The position numbers were made by a program, and so were the translations under genes. Positions 1 through 10,919 of a stretch of 64,000 nt of DNA are shown one piece after another (position 1 is the first letter of the stretch; each line of letters opens with the position of its first letter). The notes beneath the pieces were generated by a model. It was not told where the DNA came from, searched no databases, and saw only the letters and a list, made by a program, of their open reading frames with translations. This stretch comes from Ashinkailepas kermadecensis. Its lineage: Eukaryota; Arthropoda; Thecostraca; Neolepadidae. Location of the stretch: positions 1 through 64,000 of the forward strand of contig JAOTOM010002675.1 in NCBI GenBank assembly GCA_034440615.1, in the 5' to 3' direction.

Positions 1-424
1 TTTTTTTACGGTCCGCCACCCAAGATCAGGTTGCTCCCCTTAACCAACGACTGCAAGCACCTTACGTTAACACCATAAAATAAACAGTGAAGTCGCGGCA
101 CTCCCAGCTAAGAGATGGGAAACAAATAAACGAGCATAAAAGCACCCAGTGTTGAGCAATAAAACTAGCAATAAAGAATGCTGTAAGTAGTCATACCCAA
201 AGGAGGCATATGACTGGCCCTAGATCCATCCAAAAAAGAAGTTAAGGCCTAAACTATAATGTTAGTAGCTGGTTGTGACGAGATGGTAGTGAGCACTCCT
301 AATTTGAAATGCGTTTTTTTTTACTTAGGCTCCTCCCACAACTCCATCCAGCTAAGCATAAGCTTGTTGCTGGGTGTAATGTGGGAGGAACTATGGTTGG
401 GTGTTTTTCAGCTTCTATATATGG
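1..424. other. no gene recognised
   Basis: AT-rich DNA with short homopolymer runs. I see no coding block or RNA gene. Its right edge meets the CA-rich microsatellite and the 3' end of the retrotransposon. Confidence 0.5.
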
Positions 425-427
425 TTA

Positions 428-490
428 AGCACACGCACAAGCACGCGCACGCGCACGCGCACGCACACACACACAATACACACACATATG
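428..490. repeat. CA/CG dinucleotide microsatellite
   Basis: A run of alternating CA and CG dinucleotides. It lies where the 3' end of the minus-strand retrotransposon would fall, so it may have begun as the element's simple-repeat tail; that is inference. Confidence 0.8.
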
Positions 491-2234
491 TGTATTCCCC
501 TGATATTCAACAGACAGAGTGAATGCATGAGTCTTTAGTATTTGCTCAAGAAGTATGTCTTTATGTGATTTTTTTAGAACAATCTTAGAATTTGGTATCT
601 CTGTATGCAGAAAATGTTTTGCTATGATAATATTCCAAAGCTTAGGTCCAAAACATTAAATGGTGAAGAGACGAAAATTTTTGTTTGAATAGCAGTGTTG
701 GAAGTGGTCTTGTAACCTTGTGGAATATGGGGTATTCAGAGATACCGTGAAAAGAGGTCTAATAGAATGAGGCAGCTGATTATAAATGATTTTTTGCATA
801 ATAAGCAACATCTGAAGTTTTGCTGTCTTGGACTTTTAAAATTTTGTATTTCTTAAAGATAGGGTTTGCACTCTGCGGGGGAAATACACCCTCAATAATG
901 CGCATCATTCTTTTCTGAAGCAAGGATAATTTGTGTGTCTGATTAGCATAGTTTGTACCCCAGAGAAAACAGCAATAATTTATATAAGGGAGAATTAATG
1001 CATTATACAATTTTAAGAGGTGATTTTTGCTTACGAGATATTTTGTTTTTGATATCATTCCTATGTTACGACTTATTATGTTTGAGACACTGCTGATATG
1101 GGATGCAAATTTCAAATTTTCATCTATGATACACCAAGGTACTTCACTGGATTTTGATGCAAAATAGCAATCCCATTAAATTTGATCTCAATATCAATAT
1201 TCGTTTTATGATTGTTATACAACTGGTATACAGTTTTGGTTTCATTTAATGACAAAAGATTTGAATGCAGCCATTGTGAAATTGTTGGCAAGAAATTTTT
1301 TATTTTGTTTTGAAGCTCTTTAGGGTCAGTGCTTTTGAAAAAAAATAGCCGTGCATTCAGCATATAGAAATGTCTGACATTCTACATCCAAATTTACAAG
1401 ATCATTTATGTATATTATAAAGAGTAAGGGGCCTAGAATTGAGCCCTGTGGTACACCCATTTCATTTTTTCTGAAAGCAAAGGTGCTGCTATTGATTGTG
1501 GTAGCTTGAGTTCTTCCGGATAGATATGACTGTAACATTTTAATTGCATTTCCCTTCACACCATATTTTTCCAATTTTGCACATAATATATCCCTGTCAA
1601 CAGTATCAAATGCCTTTCTCAAATCAAGGTAAATTCCGACAACATATTCATTATTTTCAAACCCTTTGGTGATCAAGTTCTGTATTAAGAGAAGAGGCAT
1701 ATATGTGGACATACCTTTTCTGAAACCAAATTGTTTATCGGAAAGTAGGTTGTGTAGTGTGAAATGTTCGAAGAGTTGATTGTAGATGATCTTTTCTAAT
1801 ATTTTTGACATATATGGAAGAATACTAATTGGTCGGTAGTTACAAAATGTTGCTCGGTCACCTTTTTTGTAGATGGGTTTGACAACAGCTATTTTAAGTG
1901 GCTTGGGGAAGATCCCACTATTCAGGCATAGGTTAATGACATGGGTTAAGTGTGGTAATATTGACCTATATGATTGTTTAAATATCCTAGAATTTATTCC
2001 ATCAATTCCTGACCCAACATTTTTTAAAGAAGCACTCACTGTATCTAAATTGTTTTCTGTTACTGTTAATAGTGCCATTGATATATCTGGGAACGTATGT
2101 ATGTATTCTAAAGCATTGGTGTTGTTTTGAGGAATCTGTTCTCTCAATTTTGGTGCAATTTCTGTGAAGTATTTATTGAATCTTTCAGCTATAGCTGCAT
2201 CATTTTCTAGAGTGATGTCTGTATCTGTGTTCAT
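490..2234 (-). pseudogene. non-LTR retrotransposon reverse transcriptase, broken
   Basis: Second part of a LINE ORF2, read on the minus strand. It encodes the reverse transcriptase that copies element RNA at a nicked target. Visible hallmarks are YRPISILPYMSKILEK, QFGFRKGMST, the first catalytic block LDLRKAFDTVD, and GVPQGSILGPLLFIIYINDL. The second catalytic block, normally FADD or YADD, reads YAEC, so both catalytic aspartates there are lost. The reading frame also shifts near 1350 and near 1120. A stop near 780 is followed by more recognisable C-terminal sequence (PYSTRLQDHF) down to about 490. The motifs fit the CR1/Jockey group of families; the exact clade needs a tree. The copy is dead. 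Confidence 0.88.
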
Positions 2235-2607
2235 TTTTCAGGGATATTATGTTTGGAAGGAGTTTGCCTCAGTATCTGGTGAAGCATTTTCCATGTCTCT
2301 TTTGGATTATTTTGATGTTTGTCAAGTTCAGCCTCATAATGAAGTATTTTTGCCTTTCTAATTATTGCAATCAGTGTATTTTTATACTTGTTATATTTTT
2401 TCTTGCTTTCAGCAGTTTGATATTTAAGTTTGTGATTAAATAATATTTGCTTTTGATTGATTCAACATCGTATTGCAGGTGAAATCCATGGTTTTATGGA
2501 GGCTGTTTTTCTTGATAAGACTTGAGTATATGTAAATTTATCAATTCCACTTTGTATGCATTAATTAAGCTGCTGCATGCCTCTTCAGGATCATTTTCAT
2601 CACAAAT

Positions 2608-3528
2608 TTATTGAAGTTCATTGGTCAGATGATCCCTCAGGCCGTCCACTTTGTGAAAGTCAAACGCAGTTTTTGTTCTTTTTGCATTGATTGGTTTTTG
2701 AACTGTAAATTCTGATGTTGTAAAAATAGGGAAGTGATCAGAGAAATCAGATTTAATGATGCCAGACAGTTGTATTTTTGATACATCATTACATAAAATA
2801 TTGTCAATTAATGTGCATGATGAATCACATACACGAGTTGCCTTTGATATTAGAGGAAGAAAACCATGAGAGCACATAGACATGAAAAATGAGTCTGCAA
2901 AATGATCATTTGGAATTGATAACAGGTCAGCATTTAAATCTCCAATGATGTAGGTCGGCATGTTCAGATGGTTTATTGTTGTTAATTCAAATTCTGACAA
3001 AAATTGTGCATGATGACCAGGTGCACGATAGATCTGGCATATCAAAATAGTTTGTTTGTTACTCAATTATATTTGGAGAGAAACACATTCAGCTTCAGCA
3101 GCAACAAAATAAAATGGATAGACCTGTTTTGCTTTTAGAGATTTCAAGGAATAGATTGCGGGCCCTCCCCCCATTTTGTGTTCCTTGCTTTGGCAGAATA
3201 GTTCATAATCTTCATCATCTAAGTTAAATTTCTGTTCATTTTCTTTTGATAGCCAGGTTTCAGAAATACATATAAAGCTCCATTTGTGATTCAGTTGGGT
3301 TAGGAAGATATTGAGCTCATCAAATTTATTTACTATGGACCTTGCATTCAAATGGAGAATATCTATGTTTCTTTCTAAGTTGAAGTCGGGACCAATTTTA
3401 ACTTCTCTACCGATATCTTGAACATTATAGAAATTACAATTCTCTCCAACGCGTTCAAAATGAGAATACGTAAGGGCAAGGTCATCTGAGATTATATTCA
3501 AGAATGGGTTAAATATTTTTTTTTCCAC
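2608..3528 (-). pseudogene. non-LTR retrotransposon AP endonuclease domain, broken
   Basis: N-terminal part of the same ORF2, an apurinic-type endonuclease that nicks target DNA. The opening LHLNARSIVNKFDEL and the following ISETWL are the usual start of this domain. YIIGDLNADL and SDHFPIF are the later catalytic GDFN-like and SDH blocks. A stop at 3067 splits the domain into 153 and 152 residue pieces. A further stretch with stops (2235-2607) separates it from the reverse transcriptase. Together with the mutated polymerase motif this shows an old inactive copy. Confidence 0.87.
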
Positions 3529-3539
3529 GGCAGGTAGGT

Positions 3540-5235
3540 GTTATAAACTAGTTGTAGGGCCTACGTAACAAGGTAGGTAGTTCACCAAATTTATTACAAT
3601 ATGCTTGCCTTCCCTCTCACCCGACTCGGACGACTACATGGCTAGATCGGAGGTGCCTAGCAATTAATGGAGAATATGGATAATATTAATGGAGAATTAA
3701 TGTTGAAATGGTAGCAGCGATTTGCTTTACAAAACCATTCAACTTACTATTCATCAGGCCAAAGTTCATGGACCATAGTCAAGTAATATAACAAGCGAAA
3801 TTATTCAATTTATTTCAATGAAAATGTAGTACATGTCTCCTCTAAGCCTAATAAGTGTCACTGGTTACCAAGTACAATGATTACCAAACAGTTTTTTTTT
3901 CTCTATTTCATTCATAAATGTCTTACGGCAGGCTTATTACGCAGGACGCGGTACTCACGTGCAGTTTTTTCTTTAATAGGTGCTGGGTAGTGGTATGAGT
4001 CAATGTATGTGAACATCTCGATCCAGATATGTTTATTTAGCTATTTACCTAATCTAGGCAAATATGCATTAGATATTTTAGTTGGTTTGATCATTGCAGA
4101 ATGTGAATAAATAGGTACCTAGGCAGGCAGGCCAGGTACCTACCTAGGTAGGTAGGTGCCTACTATTAACATGAGCAAGCTGAGGTACTTTTTTGCTAGT
4201 GTGAGTTGTAATGTAATGAAAACCTAAGTAGGTTGGCACCCACCCAGGCAGACAGATATGTACCTAGGCAGGACCAGTGGGAATTTAATTATGGTTGCAT
4301 ATATAGGTAGGTAATTACCCATATATGCATCTTGTACTGCCTACCCCTCCATTCATCACAAAATGCTAAAAGATGAGTGCAGAGAAAAATAGGAATTGTT
4401 TTATTTACATCATTTTCATTTGGGACATACTTCTAAGTGGGTATTTACCTAGTTAGCTGGACAGGTTAAATTCAGATGTCTAAACCAGTTGGTGGCATGT
4501 TTTATCAGGAACCTGACAGGAATATGTGCATGGCATCTAGGGAAACAGCTGGGACTGAGTCAGTAAACCAGTTCAGCATATCTTGCATGGTAGGTACCAG
4601 GCCAAAGCATAGGTGCGAAGGTGGGTGGATACAAGTTAATATTATTGAATAAGCCAAATTAATAATAAGAGTGTCTCTGTCAGTGATATTCACACGCCCC
4701 AACAATGTGTCACCAGCCAGTCTTGACAGGTATGTGGTGCATTAATATTGCACTGGTGAATGTCATTCCCCTCTTTCATTTGCTTGCCTATGCATTCTGG
4801 GTAGGCTGTTCCATAATTTATCCAGTGCTCAGGAGCTCAGGAGCATGATGCCCATGGTGTACCAAGTTAAGATGCTTATTTGAAGCAGGCCATGGTAAGT
4901 GGCTCATTCTCCATTCACACACACATTCACTCACCATACTCCCATACCATACCAATAGCGCACTGGCAGTATGGATGGGAGCAGGCCAGGGGCATCTTTG
5001 TTTGGTAATTGCACATGAGTCGAAAAGTCATCTGTGAAGAATGCTGGTGCTCACATGTTGTTTATATGCTTCACTCTTCAAACCAGAACCACTCCACTTA
5101 TTAATATGATTAGGTTATTATGATGATACCAGTGAGTAAGTATTGTTTCGTAAAGGTATCTTATATATAGTCCAGCCATCCAGCACCATATGTTCAGTCT
5201 AAGTACACACATGCACAATGAATTTTAACTGTTCT
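3540..5235. other. non-coding stretch between ORF1 and ORF2 fragments
   Basis: About 1.7 kb without a recognisable coding block. It contains AGGT/CCTA-rich degenerate simple sequence at roughly 4070-4340. In related intact elements ORF1 and ORF2 lie close together. So either another element has inserted here or the two ORFs come from different copies. Confidence 0.5.
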
Positions 5236-5239
5236 GTGG

Positions 5240-6052
5240 TTACATCCAGTCCTCCCCCCCCCCCCTGCCTGCCCTCCCACTCCTGGTTGTCCTGACAACA
5301 TACTCCCCTAAATCAGACCTCTGGGAAGCAACTCGTCCAGCTATGGTGTTATCTTGTGTTTGATGATTGGAGCTGTTGTGCCATGTTCTTTCTGTTCTGT
5401 ATGGTCCTTTGTCAGTTGCATCCAAAATCTCATCCCTGCTCATGTCTGGATGTATGTGCACATACCTTTGTTCCTTTGTTTTTCTGGCCATGATGTTGCC
5501 ATTTTTGGTATGATAGTTGCAGATTTGTTTCTTTTCCCACATTTCACCCAGTACCTGTACTTGTTTTGCACGTTTTGCAGTGAGGTTCTCATGTATGGTT
5601 ATTTTTGTTTTGTGTTCTCCTGTTTGGTTGAATTTTGCTTCATACACAGCATTCCTATCACCTAAATCCTGAAATTTTATCAGTACACGCCTGTTTTGGC
5701 GTAGACGATGACAAGCGGATATGTTGCCAGAGAGTTTCACACCTAGCTTCTCCTCAATTATCCTTTTGGTAATCTCCCTGGTTTTCTCTGGAGCTTCAAA
5801 GGTGTCCATTGGGGCTGATGGAAACCCACCACCACCTAGAATGAGTGAATCTTTTCTAGTGTATTGTTCTATGTTGTCAACTGTGCAGTTCAATTCTGAA
5901 ATTTGTTTTTTGAGAACTTTGTTTTCCTCCATGAGTTGTCTTAGCTGGTTGTTTGCTTTCCTATTTTCCTTTCTAATATCCTCCATTTCCTCTCGAAGGT
6001 CCTTCACCCTTTCATTCACTGCTTCCTCAATTTGTTGTTTAATTTCGTCCAT
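5240..6052 (-). CDS. non-LTR retrotransposon ORF1 protein
   Basis: Open reading frame of 270 codons starting MDEIKQQIEEAVNERV. Residues 1-70 form a coiled coil with charged heptads and an ISEL-NIEQYTRKDSL junction. It is followed by a domain like the RNA-binding region of LINE ORF1 proteins (VLIKFQDLGDRNAVY, ITIHENLTAKRA, YHTKNGNIMARK). The tail is basic, ending in RSGRAGRGGGED. ORF1 proteins trimerise and coat element RNA. The frame is uninterrupted although ORF2 downstream is broken, so it may belong to a younger copy. No zinc knuckle is visible. Start chosen at the ATG at 6050-6052. Confidence 0.8.
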   Translation of the reverse strand: MDEIKQQIEEAVNERVKDLREEMEDIRKENRKANNQLRQLMEENKVLKKQISELNCTVDNIEQYTRKDSLILGGGGFPSAPMDTFEAPEKTREITKRIIEEKLGVKLSGNISACHRLRQNRRVLIKFQDLGDRNAVYEAKFNQTGEHKTKITIHENLTAKRAKQVQVLGEMWEKKQICNYHTKNGNIMARKTKEQRYVHIHPDMSRDEILDATDKGPYRTERTWHNSSNHQTQDNTIAGRVASQRSDLGEYVVRTTRSGRAGRGGGEDWM

Positions 6053-6099
6053 GACATCTCCGGTCTATGTACCATCCGAGTTTAGATAGTTGTGCCTAG

Positions 6100-8225
6100 A
6101 TTAGCAATTTGAGATTTAAAGAAAAGTCTAACTTAAGATGAGCTTAGTCTATCAAAATAGACAAACGTAAGGAAAAAAAGGCAAATTCAACTCCCTGTGT
6201 TAGTGCGTCGAATTCGGCTCCAGGTATCGGCAGCTGCCACGTCCGTCTCGTCCGGCGTACAGGCGTGCTTAGGAGAATACGTACAGGAGAATACTTACTT
6301 ATTGTAGCATAGGATTAAAAACTATGCATAAGTGCCTTTTATAAAACTGCACCGGTGACGAAGCGGATGCAAACAACGCACTCAACACTCGATTATTTCT
6401 TCTTCTTTTTAAAATATTACATGCTTTGCTGCTACGAAAAGTAAGTGAGTACTTCCTTACGTGCACGGGCTAGGAGTACTTCCTTCCTTAGTACTCCTAC
6501 GTAGCACGGGCTAAAAAAATCTAGTTGAAGGGGCGTTTGCCCCCCAACTTGCAGATTCATTCAAACGTGAGTATTGAGCTCCCATTCAACAATAAGCAAG
6601 GATACATCTGGAAATATTATTATTTGGAGAAAAGACGTCTATTTCATCAGGTAAGTGATTGAGGAGCACGAACATAAATCAATGGAGCATAAAATGTGCT
6701 GTTTTATTGGGGAGAACAGGCTTAAGGACAGCATGTTCTGCTTACGCAATTGTCATGTAGCATTCCACAGCGCAAACCCACCCTCTGTTTTCCCCTCAGA
6801 TCAGCTTGGCAATTCATCTTACGATATCCATACAAAATTGCCAATGTTGTTAGGGGTGCTGGGATGAAAGGCAGGATTGATGAACTGTGCTGTTAGACTG
6901 CACAGTACTTGAAAATGAAATAAATAGTGACAAAGTACGCCGATGTTCATCTTCGACAATTGTATTATTACTGTTATGATGTTTTATGCTTGCTCATAAT
7001 TTAGCCAGCACCGATAGATATTGCGAATAGAAGGGACTTGAATAGGACAGGATATTCGTTATAATTATGCAGCTAAATAGTTATCGTATGATACAAATAA
7101 CCTGAAGTAATAAACTAATGATGTTTTAAAGTGCATTACGCTCTTTAGTTAATTTAGACATAATTTACACGTAAATTTTCACATTTTCCTTTCAGGTCTC
7201 ACCCAAGCGAACGAAAGTGATCGTGGTTGAAAACATGAATAAATATTGAATGCTGCTTTTGCTATTATATATTTTCCCCACATATTACATTCAGTATCCA
7301 GTTTGGACCGCAATTCCTGTTGTAATTGCATAGCCCGATGTTACTCTTCACGTATAGGTAGTGTTTTGACTAGTCTGTATAACTAATATATTAGCAGTCA
7401 TGTGATTTGCAAAATGAAACACATTATTCTAGAATATGAGTATAACCTTCATGTGGGTGAGTGGTCTCATGGCGTGTGTGCCTAACCAGACGAATTCTGC
7501 CGTAGATGTGGATTTGGAAAATGAGCTAATGACAAGGGTGACGTTTTATGGAAATGAATGGGACAAATACCCGAAGATATATGGTGCAATGCATGTGCGC
7601 GTACCATGAAGCACGTGTGCTGAGCACTCGCATGGAAAATATGTTTACGTTATAAATTTGTATTTTGTGCTGATCATATTATTGTATAAGGCTCATTCCC
7701 TGACTTCGGAAATCTCGATTGTTCAAAATACGAATGCTACTGCAGTATCAAAAAGTCAACACTGAAAAGAGGGACCTGTTCTTTAATTCGCATCTTACAG
7801 CATGCTTCTATTTTGCGTGTATGGCAAGCCGAGCTTATCGGCTGAACTCTGACTGCACCCTCCCATTGCGATATCGAACAGCGCCACCACTGTGGAGGAT
7901 GTGAGGGAAGCTTACTTTAGGGATCACTGACGAGTGCATTCACACAATGTGTTGCGGACTAGAAATATATACTATACATCGCCTACTAATATCCTGAAAA
8001 TGTGTTGGCACGGTATTTCGCAGGCCACGCTTACTTAACCTTTAGTCAGGAGCCGTTGACCCGACAACATTAATCCCCCCTCATACTCCAAGACCGATAT
8101 GTACCAACATAGGAGAGATATGCTGATCGTGCAAAAAAAATCGCCGCCTTCGTTGGGTCGTCACTCAAGTGCACTTCCGTCGCACCAACATGGCCGCTCA
8201 CTTTCACACGGTGCCCTGTCCACAG
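6100..8225. other. no gene recognised
   Basis: AT-rich sequence with no coding block, array or RNA gene that I can support. Confidence 0.5.
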
Positions 8226-8321
8226 GCGAGTCTCTGGAAGGAGACGCTCGAGGGCAAGTGGGTGTGTCTGAACGAGGTCAACCTGGGTGGCAAGGGCCAG
8301 GGCGTCAGTCTGCCTGGCGAG
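8226..8321 (+). CDS. putative internal coding exon, unknown gene
   Basis: A 96-nt block bounded by a good acceptor (ccctgtccacag) and a donor (GAG|gtgact). It gives 32 codons in phase 0 at both ends. The translation begins ASLWKETLEGKWVCLNEV and ends GVSLPGE. Third codon positions are G or C in 27 of 32 codons, which matches the RNF220 exons and differs from the flanks. If not spliced, the frame runs on to a TGA at 8337-8339. I do not recognise the family. It is on the opposite strand to RNF220, beyond its 3' end, and could belong with the block at 10432-10660. Confidence 0.5.
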
Positions 8322-9295
8322 GTGACTACGAAGACTCTGTGAGGGCTTGCTGACTGCCGACTCTGAAGCGCTAGCCGCCATCCCAAACACGTCGAATCCG
8401 TTCTGTTCTGGCCCAGCCATGACGATGGTGTTGGCGGGAGTTCGTGTCACGGCTCCGCCGCCATGACGACCGTGGCGTGTCACATGTCAGCCGCCGTGTC
8501 AGGTGGCGTGTCACGTGATGCCAGCCGCCGTGCCACGGGACGTCCAGCGGGTGCGGGTGCTGGGCTGCGTCACCTCTCATGTTTAATGGACGTGCTTTAG
8601 GAGGGTCATGTTTCATGGACTTGCTTTGGGAGGGTGCTGTCAAAAACAAATATATTGCGCTCAGCTCGCAATACATATATCGACAACAGATATGGCTTCT
8701 TTCATGGGCAGGCTCTTGGGATGGATGTATGCTCATCTGTGGTGGTAGTTACACGTCCCCAATGTTTACGTAATTATGAACACTTGCCGTTTTCCCCACA
8801 GGATGAATCTTTGAAGGCACCGGTCTAAATGTTTAAAATAGAGGTCAGAGCGTTTCCGGATGAATGGCTCATGTTAGTTTGTGCAGAAATGAATATCGGA
8901 AATACTTGGTTCAGTTTCTTTTTTTTCGTCGGGTACGTGTCCATAGGAACTGGCCAAAAACAGTTCAATAACTGAGGGCGGAGGCTATCTCTCACATTCC
9001 CCAAAGGTATTTCTCGAATTCTACACTTTGCATTGTTTTTATACACCCTGATGCTTTCAAATCATTACGCTACGCAGCCTAGGATTATTTCGACTGATTT
9101 TTCCTTGTTTCCTCTCGCTAAAGAGATAACGCGCTCCCGGACCAGAAAGCAGACTTCCAGCACCTGAAAACTTTAGCACCTTTACAGGAGTCAGCCGGCT
9201 GAATAAAAATCAAATAGAACACCTCGTGTCCAAGGATAGATGTTCTAAGAACACCAGATACGCGACGATTCAAAGCCCCATTGCACACCCGTGTC
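8322..9295. other. intergenic or intronic, nothing further recognised
   Basis: Contains a short GTGTCA/GCCGCCGTG-rich stretch near 8430-8540 and otherwise plain sequence. No supported coding block. Confidence 0.4.
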
Positions 9296-9963
9296 CGGTA
9301 GTGTGAGCTCGGTAGGTGGTGTGGTCTCTGTTGGTATTGTGGTATTGGTGGGTAGTGTGGTCCCGAACGGGTGGTGTCTCGGTGGGTAGTGCGGTCTCGG
9401 TAGGTGGTGTGATCTCTGACGGGTAGTATGGTCTCGGCCCGGTAGTGTGGTCTCGGTTGGTTGTGTGGTATCGGTGGGTAGTGTGGTGTCCCGGCTGCTA
9501 GCGTGATCTCGGTGGGTAGTGTGGTGTCTCGGCTGGTAGCGTGGTCTCGGTGGGTAGTGTGGTGTCTCGGCTGGTAGCGTGGTCTCGGTGGGTAATGTGA
9601 TCTCGGTCGGGTAGTGTGGCCTCGGTTGGTAGTGTAGTCTTGGTGGGTAGTGTGATCTCGGTCGTGTAACTTGGTCTCGGTGGGTAGTGTGATCTCGGCC
9701 GTGTAGTGTGGTCTCGGTGGGTAGCGTGATCTCGGCCGTGTAGTGCGGTCTCGGTGGGTAGCGTGATATCGGTCGTGTAGTGTGGTCTCGGTGGACAGTG
9801 TAGTATCGGCCGGTAGTGTGATCTCGGTGGGTAGTGTGATCTCGGCCGTATAGTGTGGTATCGGTGAGTAGTGCAGTCTCGGTGGGTAGTGTGATCTCGG
9901 CCGGGTAGTGTGATCTCGGTGGGTAGTGTGGTCTCGATGGGCAGTGTAGTCTCGGCCGGGCAG
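9296..9963. repeat. minisatellite, about 19-bp unit
   Basis: About 35 diverged copies of a unit close to GGTAGTGTGATCTCGGTGG. Read on the plus strand, each unit carries a TAG or CAG followed by TGTG. The last such site (9961-9963) precedes an open block, 9964-10017, of 18 codons beginning CGPGQPVTVCHIYSV and ending before a possible donor (GTG|gtacgc). This resembles the acceptor-type arrays of RNF220, but the exon is unproven. Confidence 0.85.
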
Positions 9964-10431
9964 TGTGGGCCTGGTCAGCCGGTGACCGTGTGCCACATTT
10001 ACTCAGTGCCGTCAGTGGTACGCGAAGCTGACAATCCCGGCCATCGGTATCAGCGAGGGTTGTACCGTTATATTCCGGAGTATTTTGTACATTAAGCACA
10101 CGCACGACGCCACGTAACATTGGAATGGTAGCGTTCCCTATGGAGTCGCACACAACAGGTCTCTTTGGCACGAATAGGATTATCCCGAGCGCGGGCTAAC
10201 GCCGAACGACGGGTGACACACGACGGCCACGCTGGCAGCGCCTCTGCACGGCCAGAGGCGGCGCTACTGGCGCGCCTCCGCCTCGCTTGTAATGGAACCG
10301 ACTAGCGTTGCGGACACGCGCGGCACCACCTGCCGCCACCGTAGTACCGCACATCCTCAGAATGCTTCCGCATCAAAAACCTAAAACCCGATTTGCTCTT
10401 GGCCAGAACTGCTACATTCAATCGGCTATAG

Positions 10432-10660
10432 ACATACGACACATTTCCGCGTACACCACTTGACCATGGAATGCCTGCACCGTTACATGAGTGGCACGCG
10501 CCTGTCGTACCTCGACGCCATGCAGTCGCATGAGTCCGAGTCCAACTCGACAGGCCGCCCCAAGCTCTACTTCCTCAGTGAAGAGCAGCTGCGTTTGCAC
10601 TGCTCCGTCTGCGCCACGTGCGGGCGCGGCGACGTTACCGGAAGAAAATACGGCAACTGA
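10432..10660 (+). CDS. putative terminal coding exon of a convergent gene
   Basis: Open block ending in TGA at 10658-10660. From the first ATG (10466) it reads MECLHRYMSGTRLSYLDAMQ, then a Ser/Glu-rich patch, then RPKLYFLSEEQLRLHCSVC and a short tail with a CxxC pair. G/C dominates third positions, supporting plus-strand coding. A weak acceptor (gctatag) would begin it at 10432, since the frame is open upstream of the ATG. Its stop lies about 190 bp from the RNF220 stop, so the two genes would be tail to tail. Family not recognised; the RPKLYFLSEEQL string is only loosely dynein-linker-like and I do not rely on that. Confidence 0.5.
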
Positions 10661-10847
10661 AACGGGCATCGCAGCTGATGGCCAGCAGCGCCTCTGGCGG
10701 CGCGACCGCGCAGTAACAGTCGTGCCTGGCACGTGTGCCGTGGGCGCCGACCTCGGCCGGGCGGCGCGCGTCACCAGCAGCGCGCGTCACCAGCCCGTGC
10801 GCCGAGGGCAGCAGTCGGTGGTGCTGGTCCGCCCATCACCGCCGGCT

Positions 10848-10919
10848 CTACACGTGGATGGCGTTCAGGTTCTCCGTGCCCACCTGCGCACTGCAGCGCG
10901 GGCAACGACGGTCGCCGCC
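10848..10919 (-). CDS. RNF220: RNF220 last coding exon (end of RING and C-terminus)
   Basis: Acceptor ccgtttcag at 10920-10928, then 24 codons to TAG at 10848-10850: GGDRRCPRCSAQVGTENLNA and IHV. It supplies the seventh and eighth zinc ligands (CPRC). Joined to the previous exon it reads TAL-GGDRRCPRC, matching TLGAKKLCPQC of vertebrate RNF220, and the ending matches the family's DLRRIYL tail in position. Phase 0 start agrees with the previous exon's end. Confidence 0.92.
   Translation of the reverse strand, partial: GGDRRCPRCSAQVGTENLNAIHV

Noticed and set aside
8070..8483. 137-codon minus-strand frame
   Set aside because: Antisense to the block at 8226-8321, where third-position bias and splice sites favour the plus strand.
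9118..10171. Minus-strand 292- and 308-codon threonine/proline-rich frames
   Set aside because: Composition is that of the 19-bp array; no splice or domain support.
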